Both the position numbers and the translations under genes were made by a program. Under the pieces are notes generated by a model that saw only the letters and a list, made by a program, of their open reading frames with translations, was not told the origin of the DNA and ran no database searches. A stretch of 64,000 bases of DNA from Hyphomicrobium sp. (GTDB lineage Bacteria > Pseudomonadota > Alphaproteobacteria > Rhizobiales > Hyphomicrobiaceae). Shown here piece by piece: positions 1 through 7,674 of the stretch. The stretch covers positions 57,998 to 121,997 of the forward strand of contig NZ_JAIELN010000001.1 of the NCBI RefSeq assembly GCF_019753045.1, written 5' to 3'. Every line of letters begins with the position of its first letter. Position 1 is the first letter of the stretch.

Positions 1-267
1 CTTGGCCACGTGACGCGGCAAGGTTTCGCGCAGGATCTCAAAAGCGTCGCGGAAGCGGCGGGAATTGCGCCGGAACGCGTGTCACCTCACGTGCTCCGCC
101 ATGCCTTCGCAAGTCATTTACTCGATCGCGGCGCGGACCTCCGAGCCGTGCAACAGCTTCTTGGCCATGCTGACATTTCTACGACAGAGATTTATACGCA
201 TGTGCTGCAGGAGCGGCTGAAGGCACTCGTCAACGCACATCACCCGCTCGCCAAAAAAGAGACCTAG
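1..267 (+). CDS. xerD: Tyrosine site-specific recombinase, C-terminal end (XerD-like), partial
   Basis: The reading frame is open from base 1, so the gene starts upstream and only the last 88 residues are present. They contain the end of the catalytic domain of tyrosine recombinases: the H-x-x-R box in HVLRH, the second histidine in [13 protein letters not shown], and the nucleophilic tyrosine in EIYTHV. The sequence after the tyrosine ([14 protein letters not shown]) is typical of chromosomal XerC/XerD proteins, which resolve chromosome dimers at dif during division, rather than of phage integrases. XerD is favoured over XerC from the overall look of the tail, but the N-terminal half is not visible, so the paralogue is not certain. 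Confidence 0.8.
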   Translation, partial: LGHVTRQGFAQDLKSVAEAAGIAPERVSPHVLRHAFASHLLDRGADLRAVQQLLGHADISTTEIYTHVLQERLKALVNAHHPLAKKET

Positions 268-323
268 ACAGACGCCGGAGATCCTTCGGGATGGCGGCGC
301 GTTCAACACAAGGGGAAACGCCA

Positions 324-983
324 ATGAGCCGCCTTTACGGAGACGTCCATCGCGCCATGCAAATGGCTTTCGATACGCGAGCGATGGCAGACCGGGTCGA
401 GGCGGTTGCCCTCAAGCCGGAGATCGACGAGACTGCGAAGGCTTTCATCGAAAGCCGCGACATGTTCTTCCTGACGACGATCGACGATCGTGGCCGTCCG
501 ACGGTCTCTTACAAAGGCGGAACTCCCGGCTTCATCAAGGTGCTCGATGCCAACACGCTCCTGTTTCCGAGCTACGACGGCAACGGGATGTACCTGTCGA
601 TGGGCAATATCTCGGGCAACCCGGAGATCGGCATGCTGTTCATCGACTTCGAGAAGCCGTTTCGCTTGCGGGCGCAGGGCCGTGCCGAGCTCATCGTGAG
701 CGGGCCCGAGCTCGACGGCTTCAAAGAGGCCGAAATGGTGGTGAAGGTGAGTATTCACGAAGTCTGGATGAATTGTCCGCGATATGTTCACCGTCACGCG
801 AAGGTCGAAGCTTCGCGTTATGCGCCGGGCGTCGAAACCGAAACGCCATTTTGCGAGTGGAAGCGCATCGACGCGATGCAAGATGTGCTGCGTCCGTACG
901 AGCGGTCCAAGGTCGAAGAACTCGGAACAACAACCATCGATGAGTGGATGGGTAAAGTCATGACCGGCGACAAAGGCGCCTGA
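324..983 (+). CDS. Pyridoxamine 5'-phosphate oxidase family (FMN-binding) protein
   Basis: This 219-residue protein has the split-barrel flavin-binding fold of the PPOX class: ESRDMFFLTTIDDRGRPTVSYKGG is the usual early strand pair, followed by a central FIDFEKPFRLRAQGRAEL strand. Proteins of this type bind FMN or F420 and reduce or oxidise small molecules; the substrate here cannot be read. The start at 324 is preferred over the in-frame ATG at 291 because an AGGGGA ribosome site lies at 311-316. The stop codon overlaps the start of the downstream peptide transporter by one base (TGATG), suggesting co-translation. It is not PdxH proper, whose substrate-binding C-terminus is not evident. Confidence 0.8.
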   Translation: MSRLYGDVHRAMQMAFDTRAMADRVEAVALKPEIDETAKAFIESRDMFFLTTIDDRGRPTVSYKGGTPGFIKVLDANTLLFPSYDGNGMYLSMGNISGNPEIGMLFIDFEKPFRLRAQGRAELIVSGPELDGFKEAEMVVKVSIHEVWMNCPRYVHRHAKVEASRYAPGVETETPFCEWKRIDAMQDVLRPYERSKVEELGTTTIDEWMGKVMTGDKGA

Positions 984-2530
984 TGCCTTCGCGCAAGGGC
1001 GAACAAATTTCTGCCAACGGAGGGGCGGCTTCGGTCGTAGCGGAGCCGCACGGCTCGTGGCTCGGCCTCGGGCTAGGCCTCTCATCGCACCCGCGCGGGC
1101 TTTCGGCACTCTACTTCACCGAGCTTTGGGAGCGCTTTTCGTATTACGGAATGCGGGCGCTCTTGGTTCTGTTCATGGTGGCTCCCATCACCGAGGGCGG
1201 CCTCGGCTTCGCGACACCCAACGCCGGCAGCATCTATGGCACCTACGCGATGGCGGTCTATCTCTTGGCCCTTCCCGGTGGCTTCATCGCGGACCGGCTT
1301 CTGGGTGCAAAGCGGAGCGTGCTCTTCGGAGGGGCGTCGATCGCCTGCGGGCACTACGCCCTGGCGTGGCCCTCGCCTTCGACGTTCTATCTCGGCCTCG
1401 CGCTGATCGCGATCGGCACGGGTCTTTTCAAGCCGAACATCTCAGCTCTTGTCGGCGGCCTTTATTCAAAGGACGACACGCGGCGCGACGCCGGTTTCTC
1501 GCTCTTTTACATGGGCATCAACATCGGAGCGTTTTTGGCGCCGCTGGTGACGGGTTTTCTCGCGCAGAGCAGCATCTTCAAGGGCTGGCTCGCCGCGGCC
1601 GGATTCGATCCCCGAATGAGCTGGCACTGGGGCTTCGGCGCGGCTGGCGTCGGCATGACGATATCGATGGTGCTCTTCTATCTGAACAGGCACGAGCTCA
1701 GAGATCCCGATGTCGCGAGCCCCGATTCGACGTCGTCGGTTGTCCGTCAGGGAATTCTTGTCAGCGTCGGATCGCTGGCTCTTCTCGCGATTGCACTGCT
1801 CTCCGACGTCGACGGCTTCCACTGGCTGCGTTGGCTCTTCGTCGTGCTGCCGCTCCTCGGCATCGCTTACGGCGCGACGCGCCACGACCCGGATGCGCGC
1901 CGCATGGCGGCTGTCGGCGTCTTCTTCATCGCCGCCATGATTTTCTGGGCGGTCTTCGAACAGGCCGGCACCACTCTGTCGCTTTTCGCCGACGCGCTGA
2001 CGCGCAACGAAGTCTTGGGGTTCTCTTTCCCGTCGTCGTGGTTCCAATCGGCCAATCCCATCTTCGTCATACTGCTGGCGCCGATCGTCGCGGCGCTATG
2101 GATAAAGCTCGGAAAGCTGCAGCCGTCTTCGCCCGTCAAGTTCGGCCTCGGCCTGGTGTTCCTCGCGGGGGCGTTTCTCCTGATGGTTCCAGCCGCCACC
2201 TACGCGGCAGACGGTCGTGTCTCGCCGTTTTGGCTGCTCGGACTCTACCTTCTATTCACCATCGGCGAGCTGATGCTGAGCCCGGTTGGGCTTTCGACGA
2301 TGACCCGCATTGCGCCGCCCAGAATGTCGGGCCAAGTGCTGGGGATCTGGTTCCTCGCAACCGCGTTCGGGAACAAGCTCGCCGGGGACATCGGAGGCGC
2401 CTTCACCGCGAGCGATCCGGACGCACTGGCGCTCTCGTTCCTGGCGCAAGCCGGGCTGGTTGCCGTCGCGGCGGCGCTCATGTTCGCGATCGCGCCAACG
2501 GTGCGGCGGCTTTCGGAGGGCGAAAGTTAA
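983..2530 (+). CDS. POT-family proton-dependent oligopeptide transporter
   Basis: A 515-residue inner-membrane protein with about 12-14 hydrophobic segments. The POT/PTR2 signature ExxERFxYY is present at residues 47-55 (ELWERFSYY), followed by GMRALLVLFM. The second family signature lies around FSLFYMGINIGAFLAPLVTG. POT carriers import di- and tripeptides by proton symport; the ExxER motif couples protonation to transport. The gene begins one base inside the stop of the upstream flavoprotein gene, so the two are probably co-expressed. The length fits the family (about 500 residues), and nothing suggests truncation. Confidence 0.92.
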   Translation: MPSRKGEQISANGGAASVVAEPHGSWLGLGLGLSSHPRGLSALYFTELWERFSYYGMRALLVLFMVAPITEGGLGFATPNAGSIYGTYAMAVYLLALPGGFIADRLLGAKRSVLFGGASIACGHYALAWPSPSTFYLGLALIAIGTGLFKPNISALVGGLYSKDDTRRDAGFSLFYMGINIGAFLAPLVTGFLAQSSIFKGWLAAAGFDPRMSWHWGFGAAGVGMTISMVLFYLNRHELRDPDVASPDSTSSVVRQGILVSVGSLALLAIALLSDVDGFHWLRWLFVVLPLLGIAYGATRHDPDARRMAAVGVFFIAAMIFWAVFEQAGTTLSLFADALTRNEVLGFSFPSSWFQSANPIFVILLAPIVAALWIKLGKLQPSSPVKFGLGLVFLAGAFLLMVPAATYAADGRVSPFWLLGLYLLFTIGELMLSPVGLSTMTRIAPPRMSGQVLGIWFLATAFGNKLAGDIGGAFTASDPDALALSFLAQAGLVAVAAALMFAIAPTVRRLSEGES

Positions 2531-2669
2531 ACAATCTCAGAGCCCGGCGGACCAGAACTGGGTGCCGTACGGCTTGACGCCTTGACACCCGCGGCCAGCC
2601 GTGGCGAATGTCGCGCGTGAAAAAAGCGCTTGCCGCACGCTTCAGTTGCACAGCAGAAAGCCAAGTTCC

Positions 2670-3635
2670 GTGAACGCTACGACCGCATTGCGTACCTACC
2701 TCGACTTCGAAAAGCCGATCCTCGAGCTTGAGAACAAAGTTGCCGAGCTCAAGGCCATGCAGACCGAAGGCAAGGGTCCGCACATCGCTGACGAGATCAC
2801 CAAGCTCGAGCAGAAGGCGAAGGCCGCTCTGGCGGATACCTATGCCAAGCTCACGCCCTGGCAGAAGACGCTGGTTGCGCGGCATCCGGAACGGCCGCAC
2901 GCGCTCGACTTCATCGGTGGCCTCATCGAGGAATTCACGCCGCTCGCGGGCGACCGGTATTTCGCCGAGGATGAAGCCATCGTCGGCGGCATCGGCAAGT
3001 TCCGAAACAGATCAGTCGTCGTTCTCGGACACGAGAAGGGCGCCGATACCGAGCAGCGCATCAAACACAATTTCGGCATGGCGCGCCCGGAAGGCTACCG
3101 CAAGGCCGTGCGGCTGATGGAACTCGCCGAACGCTTCAATTTGCCGATCATCACGTTCGTCGACACACCCGGCGCCTATCCGGGCATCGGGGCGGAGGAA
3201 CGCGGACAAGCAGAAGCCATCGCGCGGTCGACGGAATGCTGCCTGCGACTTGGCGTTCCGATTGTCACCGTGATCGTCGGCGAAGGCGGTTCGGGCGGTG
3301 CGATCGCCATTGCGACGGCCAACCGGATTCTTATGCTCGAGCACGCCATTTATTCGGTCATCTCACCCGAAGGCGCCGCATCGATCATCTGGCGCGACAG
3401 CAACAAGAAAGAAGAAGCCGCGACCAACATGAAGATCACGGCGCAGGACCTCGATCAGCTCGGGGTCATCGACGCGATCGTGAAGGAACCGACGGGCGGC
3501 GCGCATCGCGACCGCGAATCAGTAATTATCGCGACCGGTAACGCGATTGCCCGAATGCTTTCGGAGTTCGACGGCAAATCGGCCGAAGATATTCGGGCTC
3601 AGCGTCACGAGCGGTTTTTGTCGATAGGGCGCTAG
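2670..3635 (+). CDS. accA: Acetyl-CoA carboxylase carboxyltransferase subunit alpha
   Basis: AccA forms, with AccD, the carboxyltransferase that moves CO2 from biotin-BCCP to acetyl-CoA, giving malonyl-CoA in the cytoplasm. The protein starts in the family manner (LRTYLDFEKPILELENKV) and carries the crotonase-fold core with FVDTPGAYPGIGAEERGQAEAIA and GEGGSGGAIAIATANR. A GTG start at 2670 (321 residues) matches the usual length of about 317-320. A TTG at 2688 would give the conserved RTYLDFEKP start directly, and an ATG at 2601 adds a non-conserved 23-residue leader. No accD or accBC is seen nearby. The biotin operon lies 15 kb downstream and supplies the cofactor of the same enzyme system. 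Confidence 0.95.
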   Translation: MNATTALRTYLDFEKPILELENKVAELKAMQTEGKGPHIADEITKLEQKAKAALADTYAKLTPWQKTLVARHPERPHALDFIGGLIEEFTPLAGDRYFAEDEAIVGGIGKFRNRSVVVLGHEKGADTEQRIKHNFGMARPEGYRKAVRLMELAERFNLPIITFVDTPGAYPGIGAEERGQAEAIARSTECCLRLGVPIVTVIVGEGGSGGAIAIATANRILMLEHAIYSVISPEGAASIIWRDSNKKEEAATNMKITAQDLDQLGVIDAIVKEPTGGAHRDRESVIIATGNAIARMLSEFDGKSAEDIRAQRHERFLSIGR

Positions 3636-3852
3636 TCGCGCACGGAATTCCTGTCTGACATTCCGTCCAGCGGGGCCTACCCGCCCACTGTGACGCCGCA
3701 TTTGGACACGATACTTGAGTTGACTCGGATCTTCTCCGATTTCAGTAATCGTTTGAGTTCATTGTGCTAACAGTCCGCCAGCCCGCGGCACGGGGAATTT
3801 GTTTGTTCGGGACGGGAAGGGCGTATTGGTGGGAACCAACACTGGCTCAACG

Positions 3853-4776
3853 ATGAGAGCCGTTGTGCTGCTCATGACTACAATCGCCGCCGCGATGCTC
3901 GCGGCGTGCTCGAGTGCGCCCACAATTCCTCCGCCATCCGAAGTGCCGTTGTCGAACGAAGCACTGTCTCTCCTCGCGAAGAAGGGCATGCAGCCGGGGT
4001 CTCCGGTTTTCGTGCGGGTCTTCAAGGAAGAATCCGAGCTCGAAGTCTGGAAGCAGCGCGACGACGGCCGCTTCTATCATTTCAGGACCTACCCGATCTG
4101 TAATTGGTCGGGCGAGATCGGGCCGAAGCAAAGCACCGGCGACCGGCAAGCCCCTGAGGGCTTCTATACGATCACGCCCGTCCTGATGAACCCGAACTCG
4201 AAATTCTATCTGTCATTCAATCTCGGGTATCCCAACGCCTTTGACCGGTCTTGGGGCCGCACGGGCGATTCCGTCATGGTGCATGGCAACTGCCGCTCGG
4301 CCGGCTGCTACGCGATGACAGACGCCCTGATGGAAGAGATCTACGGGCTTACGCGCGAATCGTTGAAGGCAGGCCAACCGAGCTTCCAGCTTCACGCTTA
4401 TCCGTTCCGCATGACAGAGGCGCGGATGGCCAGAGAGAAGTCCAACAAGTGGTATGGCTTCTGGAAAACCATGAAGCAGGGATACGACTACTTCGAAAAG
4501 TACCGCATTCCGCCAAGCATCACTGTCTGCGAACGCCGGTACGTTGTCGACGCCGTTGCCCGCAGCCGCCCCGATCCAGCTGGGCGTTGCCCGGCGTTCG
4601 ATCGGCCCTTCGTCACGGCCTTTACGCCATTGCCGGAGCCTGCTCAGATGGATGTAGCGAGCGGCAACAAGCTCAAGGGAATTGCCAATCCCGATAACGA
4701 ACCCTCGCTCGCCGAGATCAAGACTGCCAAGCAGCAGCAGAGTCCGCAATCGTCCCTTGCGAACGCGGCGAACTGA
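3853..4776 (+). CDS. L,D-transpeptidase family lipoprotein (YafK-type), copy 1
   Basis: A 307-residue protein with a lipoprotein signal peptide ending in the lipobox LAAC, so it is probably anchored in the envelope. The YkuD/YafK catalytic motif is HGNCRSAGCYAMTD, with the nucleophilic cysteine in SAGC. Family members make or break L,D-cross-links in peptidoglycan, or attach or release proteins such as Braun lipoprotein. It is the first of three tandem paralogues (next at 4801 and 5771) sharing the blocks VRVFKEESELEVWKQ, YPICNWSG and PEGFYTI. The ATG at 3853 is chosen because it begins the signal peptide; the frame is open upstream from 3799. Confidence 0.87.
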   Translation: MRAVVLLMTTIAAAMLAACSSAPTIPPPSEVPLSNEALSLLAKKGMQPGSPVFVRVFKEESELEVWKQRDDGRFYHFRTYPICNWSGEIGPKQSTGDRQAPEGFYTITPVLMNPNSKFYLSFNLGYPNAFDRSWGRTGDSVMVHGNCRSAGCYAMTDALMEEIYGLTRESLKAGQPSFQLHAYPFRMTEARMAREKSNKWYGFWKTMKQGYDYFEKYRIPPSITVCERRYVVDAVARSRPDPAGRCPAFDRPFVTAFTPLPEPAQMDVASGNKLKGIANPDNEPSLAEIKTAKQQQSPQSSLANAAN

Positions 4777-4800
4777 TCCTTCGGCGTCGCGGGCTCTTCA

Positions 4801-5700
4801 ATGACAGACAAAAGCGCGACCTCGTCCAAATCGCGACAGCCCCGGCGACGCCGGGTGGGCAAGGTGCTCGGCTTCAGCACCGTGCTTTTGGCGCTCGCTG
4901 CAGTCGCGATTGTTTCGGTGCCGGTATGGCTGCCGAAACTGCCGGGCGGCGACATTGCACTGATCAAGTACGAGCGAAAACTGCGGCGGCTTCGCTGGGA
5001 TTTCGGTCTGCCTATGTCGGGTGAGCCGGATCTCGCGAACTATTCCGAGCGGCTCAAGAGCGCCGGCGTCGCCGAGGGCGCACCAGTGCTGATCAGGATC
5101 TTCAAGAGGGAATTCGAGCTCGAGCTCTGGATGCAGCGCGACGGTGTGTTCCGCCATTTCGCGACGTATCCGATCTGCCGCTGGTCGGGTGTTCTCGGGC
5201 CGAAGCTGCGAGAGGGCGACAGCCAGGCGCCGGAAGGCTTCTACACGGTCGATTCCTCGGCCCTCAATCCCAACAGCCGCTGGTACCGGTCGTTCAATCT
5301 CGGCTATCCGAACGCCTTCGATCGCGCCCATGCCCGGACCGGATCGCTGATCATGGTGCATGGCGGCTGCGCGTCCATCGGCTGCTTCGCGATGACAGAC
5401 GCGCAGATGCAGGAGATTTGGAAGCTCGTCACCGCGGCCCTTTCGGGCGGGCAAAAGCGATTTCAAGTCCAGGTCTATCCGTTCCGGATGACGGACAAGC
5501 GGATGAACGGGCATGCCCAGAGCCCCGCTCTCGACTTCTGGAAAAACCTGAAGGCTGGCAATGACCTGTTCGAATCAAGCATGCTGCCTCCGAAGGTGAA
5601 TGTTTGCGGGGGTAAGTACCAGTTCGCGCCTGGGGAAAAGGGCTCCGCCGACGCCTCTACGATCGGCGACAAGTGCGTCGGCGAAGACGCCAGAAGTTAA
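4801..5700 (+). CDS. L,D-transpeptidase family protein (YafK-type), copy 2
   Basis: A 299-residue paralogue of the flanking genes. A basic N-terminus (RQPRRRRVGK) is followed by one membrane segment (about residues 22-45), so this copy is a membrane-anchored periplasmic protein rather than a lipoprotein. The catalytic block is MVHGGCASIGCFAMTD, with the cysteine in SIGC, preceded by IRIFKREFELELWMQ and YPICRWSG. The gene starts 24 bases after copy 1, so the two are likely co-transcribed. The role is peptidoglycan L,D-cross-link chemistry by family; the exact reaction cannot be assigned from sequence. Confidence 0.87.
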   Translation: MTDKSATSSKSRQPRRRRVGKVLGFSTVLLALAAVAIVSVPVWLPKLPGGDIALIKYERKLRRLRWDFGLPMSGEPDLANYSERLKSAGVAEGAPVLIRIFKREFELELWMQRDGVFRHFATYPICRWSGVLGPKLREGDSQAPEGFYTVDSSALNPNSRWYRSFNLGYPNAFDRAHARTGSLIMVHGGCASIGCFAMTDAQMQEIWKLVTAALSGGQKRFQVQVYPFRMTDKRMNGHAQSPALDFWKNLKAGNDLFESSMLPPKVNVCGGKYQFAPGEKGSADASTIGDKCVGEDARS

Positions 5701-5770
5701 CCGTTCAAAGCGTCGCTTATCTCGCCAGTGTTGGCGAAAAGTCACTTCGAATTGCGTGCTCGGGGCGTTA

Positions 5771-6826
5771 ATGTTCCGTTCGCGAGAGGGCAAGGTACTC
5801 GGTCGCAAGTCCATGGTGTCGTACGGTTCAACGCGTCTGAAGCTCGTCGCGGCGATGATCCTCGGTCTCGTCGCGATCAGTCATGCCGTGATTGACCCAG
5901 CGAACGCGCTGACAATCGAACTCAAGGACGTTGCCGCCGATCGCGTTGAACGCCAGCGTGCAGCTGCGACGGGCGCGCTGCCGCTCCCCGGAACTCCCGA
6001 CGTCGGCGTGCTGCAGCAGCGCTTAAAGGAAAAGGGCGTGACGCTATCGTCGCCCATCCTCATCCGCATCTTCAAAGCCGAATCCGAGCTAGAGGTCTGG
6101 AAGCAGAAGGATGACGCCTTCATCCTGTTCGCGACCTATCCCATCTGCCACTGGTCGGGCACGCTCGGGCCGAAGCTTCGGGACGGCGACCGGCAGGCTC
6201 CCGAAGGCTATTACACGGTGACGCGCGCGCAGGCGCGGCATGTGGGGCGTTGGCCGGTGTCGCTCGATATCGGCTTTCCCAACATCCTCGATCAGTCACA
6301 GGCGCGGACCGGGTCCGACATCCTCATTCACGGTGGATGCTCGTCAGTCGGCTGCTTCGCGATGACGAACCCGGTATCCGAAGAGATCCATCAGCTGACG
6401 ATAGCTGCGATCGATGCGGGAGAGCAGCTCGTGCCGGTGCACATCCTGCCGTTCCGGATGACGGATGCGAACATGGCTGCGCAGAGTGCGTCGCCGTGGT
6501 CGCCGTTCTGGAACAATCTCAAGGACGGTTACGACGTCTTCGAGCGCACAAAGCGTCCTCCGCAGGTCGGGGTGTGCAGCGGCCGCTATATATTCCGCGA
6601 GGCGCGGGCAAAAGAATTGCCAGGTCAGCTCGACGCCTGCGGCCCGACGATCGCGTCCATCCGCGAGCAGGATCAGTGGCTCGCCAACGTGCCGCCGCCC
6701 TCGCGTGTTGAGCCCAAGGCTCAGGCGCAAGCGGCTCAGTCGACGGCGCCGCCCATTCCGCAAATTCAGACGAGCCTCGAAAGTGATGCGCCCCCGCCCA
6801 TGTTCTCGTGGCGGCTTATTCGCTGA
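5771..6826 (+). CDS. L,D-transpeptidase family protein (YafK-type), copy 3
   Basis: The third tandem paralogue, 351 residues. A hydrophobic N-terminal segment (LKLVAAMILGLVAISHAV) looks like a signal peptide. The catalytic block is IHGGCSSVGCFAMTN. Conserved blocks shared with copies 1 and 2 are IRIFKAESELEVWKQ, YPICHWSGTLGPKL and PEGYYTV. A proline/glutamine-rich tail of about 50 residues follows the domain. The ATG at 5771 has GGGG just upstream; ATG 5813 would remove 14 residues and begin closer to the signal segment, so the start is uncertain. The frame is also open upstream inside copy 2, but those residues are not conserved. Confidence 0.85.
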   Translation: MFRSREGKVLGRKSMVSYGSTRLKLVAAMILGLVAISHAVIDPANALTIELKDVAADRVERQRAAATGALPLPGTPDVGVLQQRLKEKGVTLSSPILIRIFKAESELEVWKQKDDAFILFATYPICHWSGTLGPKLRDGDRQAPEGYYTVTRAQARHVGRWPVSLDIGFPNILDQSQARTGSDILIHGGCSSVGCFAMTNPVSEEIHQLTIAAIDAGEQLVPVHILPFRMTDANMAAQSASPWSPFWNNLKDGYDVFERTKRPPQVGVCSGRYIFREARAKELPGQLDACGPTIASIREQDQWLANVPPPSRVEPKAQAQAAQSTAPPIPQIQTSLESDAPPPMFSWRLIR

Positions 6827-6988
6827 CTTTGCCGCGCAGACACATAGTGCCGCTAACTGTAGCTGGTGCTTGTGATTTTGCCTCGCAATCCTACTTAAGT
6901 TAGCGCCTAGTCGCCGCACTGGCGGGCGCTTGCCTTGCGTGGCCAACGTTGCGATAGAGCAGATAAATTCACGGATTGGGGATCATCG

Positions 6989-7558
6989 ATGGCCGAAAAA
7001 ACAATTGCGAAGCGCGTAGAGATCGTCCTGGAGGGCTGGTTATTCAGCTCGCGCTGGCTGCTCGCGCCGTTTTATTTCGGCCTTGCACTGTCGCTCATCA
7101 TTCTCATGATCAAGTTCCTGATGGAGCTTTTTCACCTTGCGGCCATGGCGTTCACGTCAACAGAGTCCGATGTGATCCTTGGCTTGCTGACGCTCGTCGA
7201 TTTGACGCTGACAGGATCGCTGCTGATCATCGTCATCTTCTCGGGATATGAAAATTTCGTCTCGAAGATGGATCATTCGGACGACGGCGACCGGCCGGCC
7301 TGGATGGGAACGATCGACTTCGCCGCGCTGAAGCTCAAGATGCTGTCGTCGATCGTCGCGATCTCTGCCGTGCAGCTGCTCCGTCAGTTCATGTCACTCA
7401 CCACGGTCACGCCGGAGCGCGAGAAAGAGCTGATGTGGCTCGTCATCATCCACGTGGTGTTCGTCGTTTCGAGCGTGCTCTTGGCGTTGTCCGACCGGAT
7501 CGCGGGCGGCGGACATGACGAACCGGCGACGGAATCGACGAAGCCCTCAGGGCATTAA
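6989..7558 (+). CDS. UPF0114/TIGR00645 (YqhA-like) integral membrane protein
   Basis: A 189-residue protein with about four membrane segments (ALSLIILMIKFLMELF, LTLTGSLLIIVIF, VAISAVQLLRQFM and VIIHVVFVVSSVLLALSDRI). The start region EGWLFSSRWLLAPFYFGL and the block SGYENFVSKMDHS match the YqhA/UPF0114 family, whose function is not established. The ATG at 6989 follows GGATTGGGG and starts the conserved part; the frame is open from 6935. The gene converges on secA, with a shared bidirectional terminator between them. Confidence 0.85.
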   Translation: MAEKTIAKRVEIVLEGWLFSSRWLLAPFYFGLALSLIILMIKFLMELFHLAAMAFTSTESDVILGLLTLVDLTLTGSLLIIVIFSGYENFVSKMDHSDDGDRPAWMGTIDFAALKLKMLSSIVAISAVQLLRQFMSLTTVTPEREKELMWLVIIHVVFVVSSVLLALSDRIAGGGHDEPATESTKPSGH

Positions 7559-7632
7559 GGCACTACGGCGGGCAACCGCCAGGCCCGGGTTCGAAGACAG
7601 CGAGCTTCGGGGTGGCAAGACGCAAAAACAAA

Positions 7633-7660
7633 AAAGGCGCCATCCGGCGCCTTTCTTTTT
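7633..7660. terminator. Bidirectional Rho-independent terminator between UPF0114 gene and secA
   Basis: A perfect 9-bp stem (AAAGGCGCC at 7633-7641, GGCGCCTTT at 7646-7654) with loop ATCC is flanked by A-rich sequence on the left and CTTTTTT on the right. It therefore reads as a terminator for both of the converging genes. Confidence 0.88.
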
Positions 7661-7674
7661 TACTGATCTCCCGA

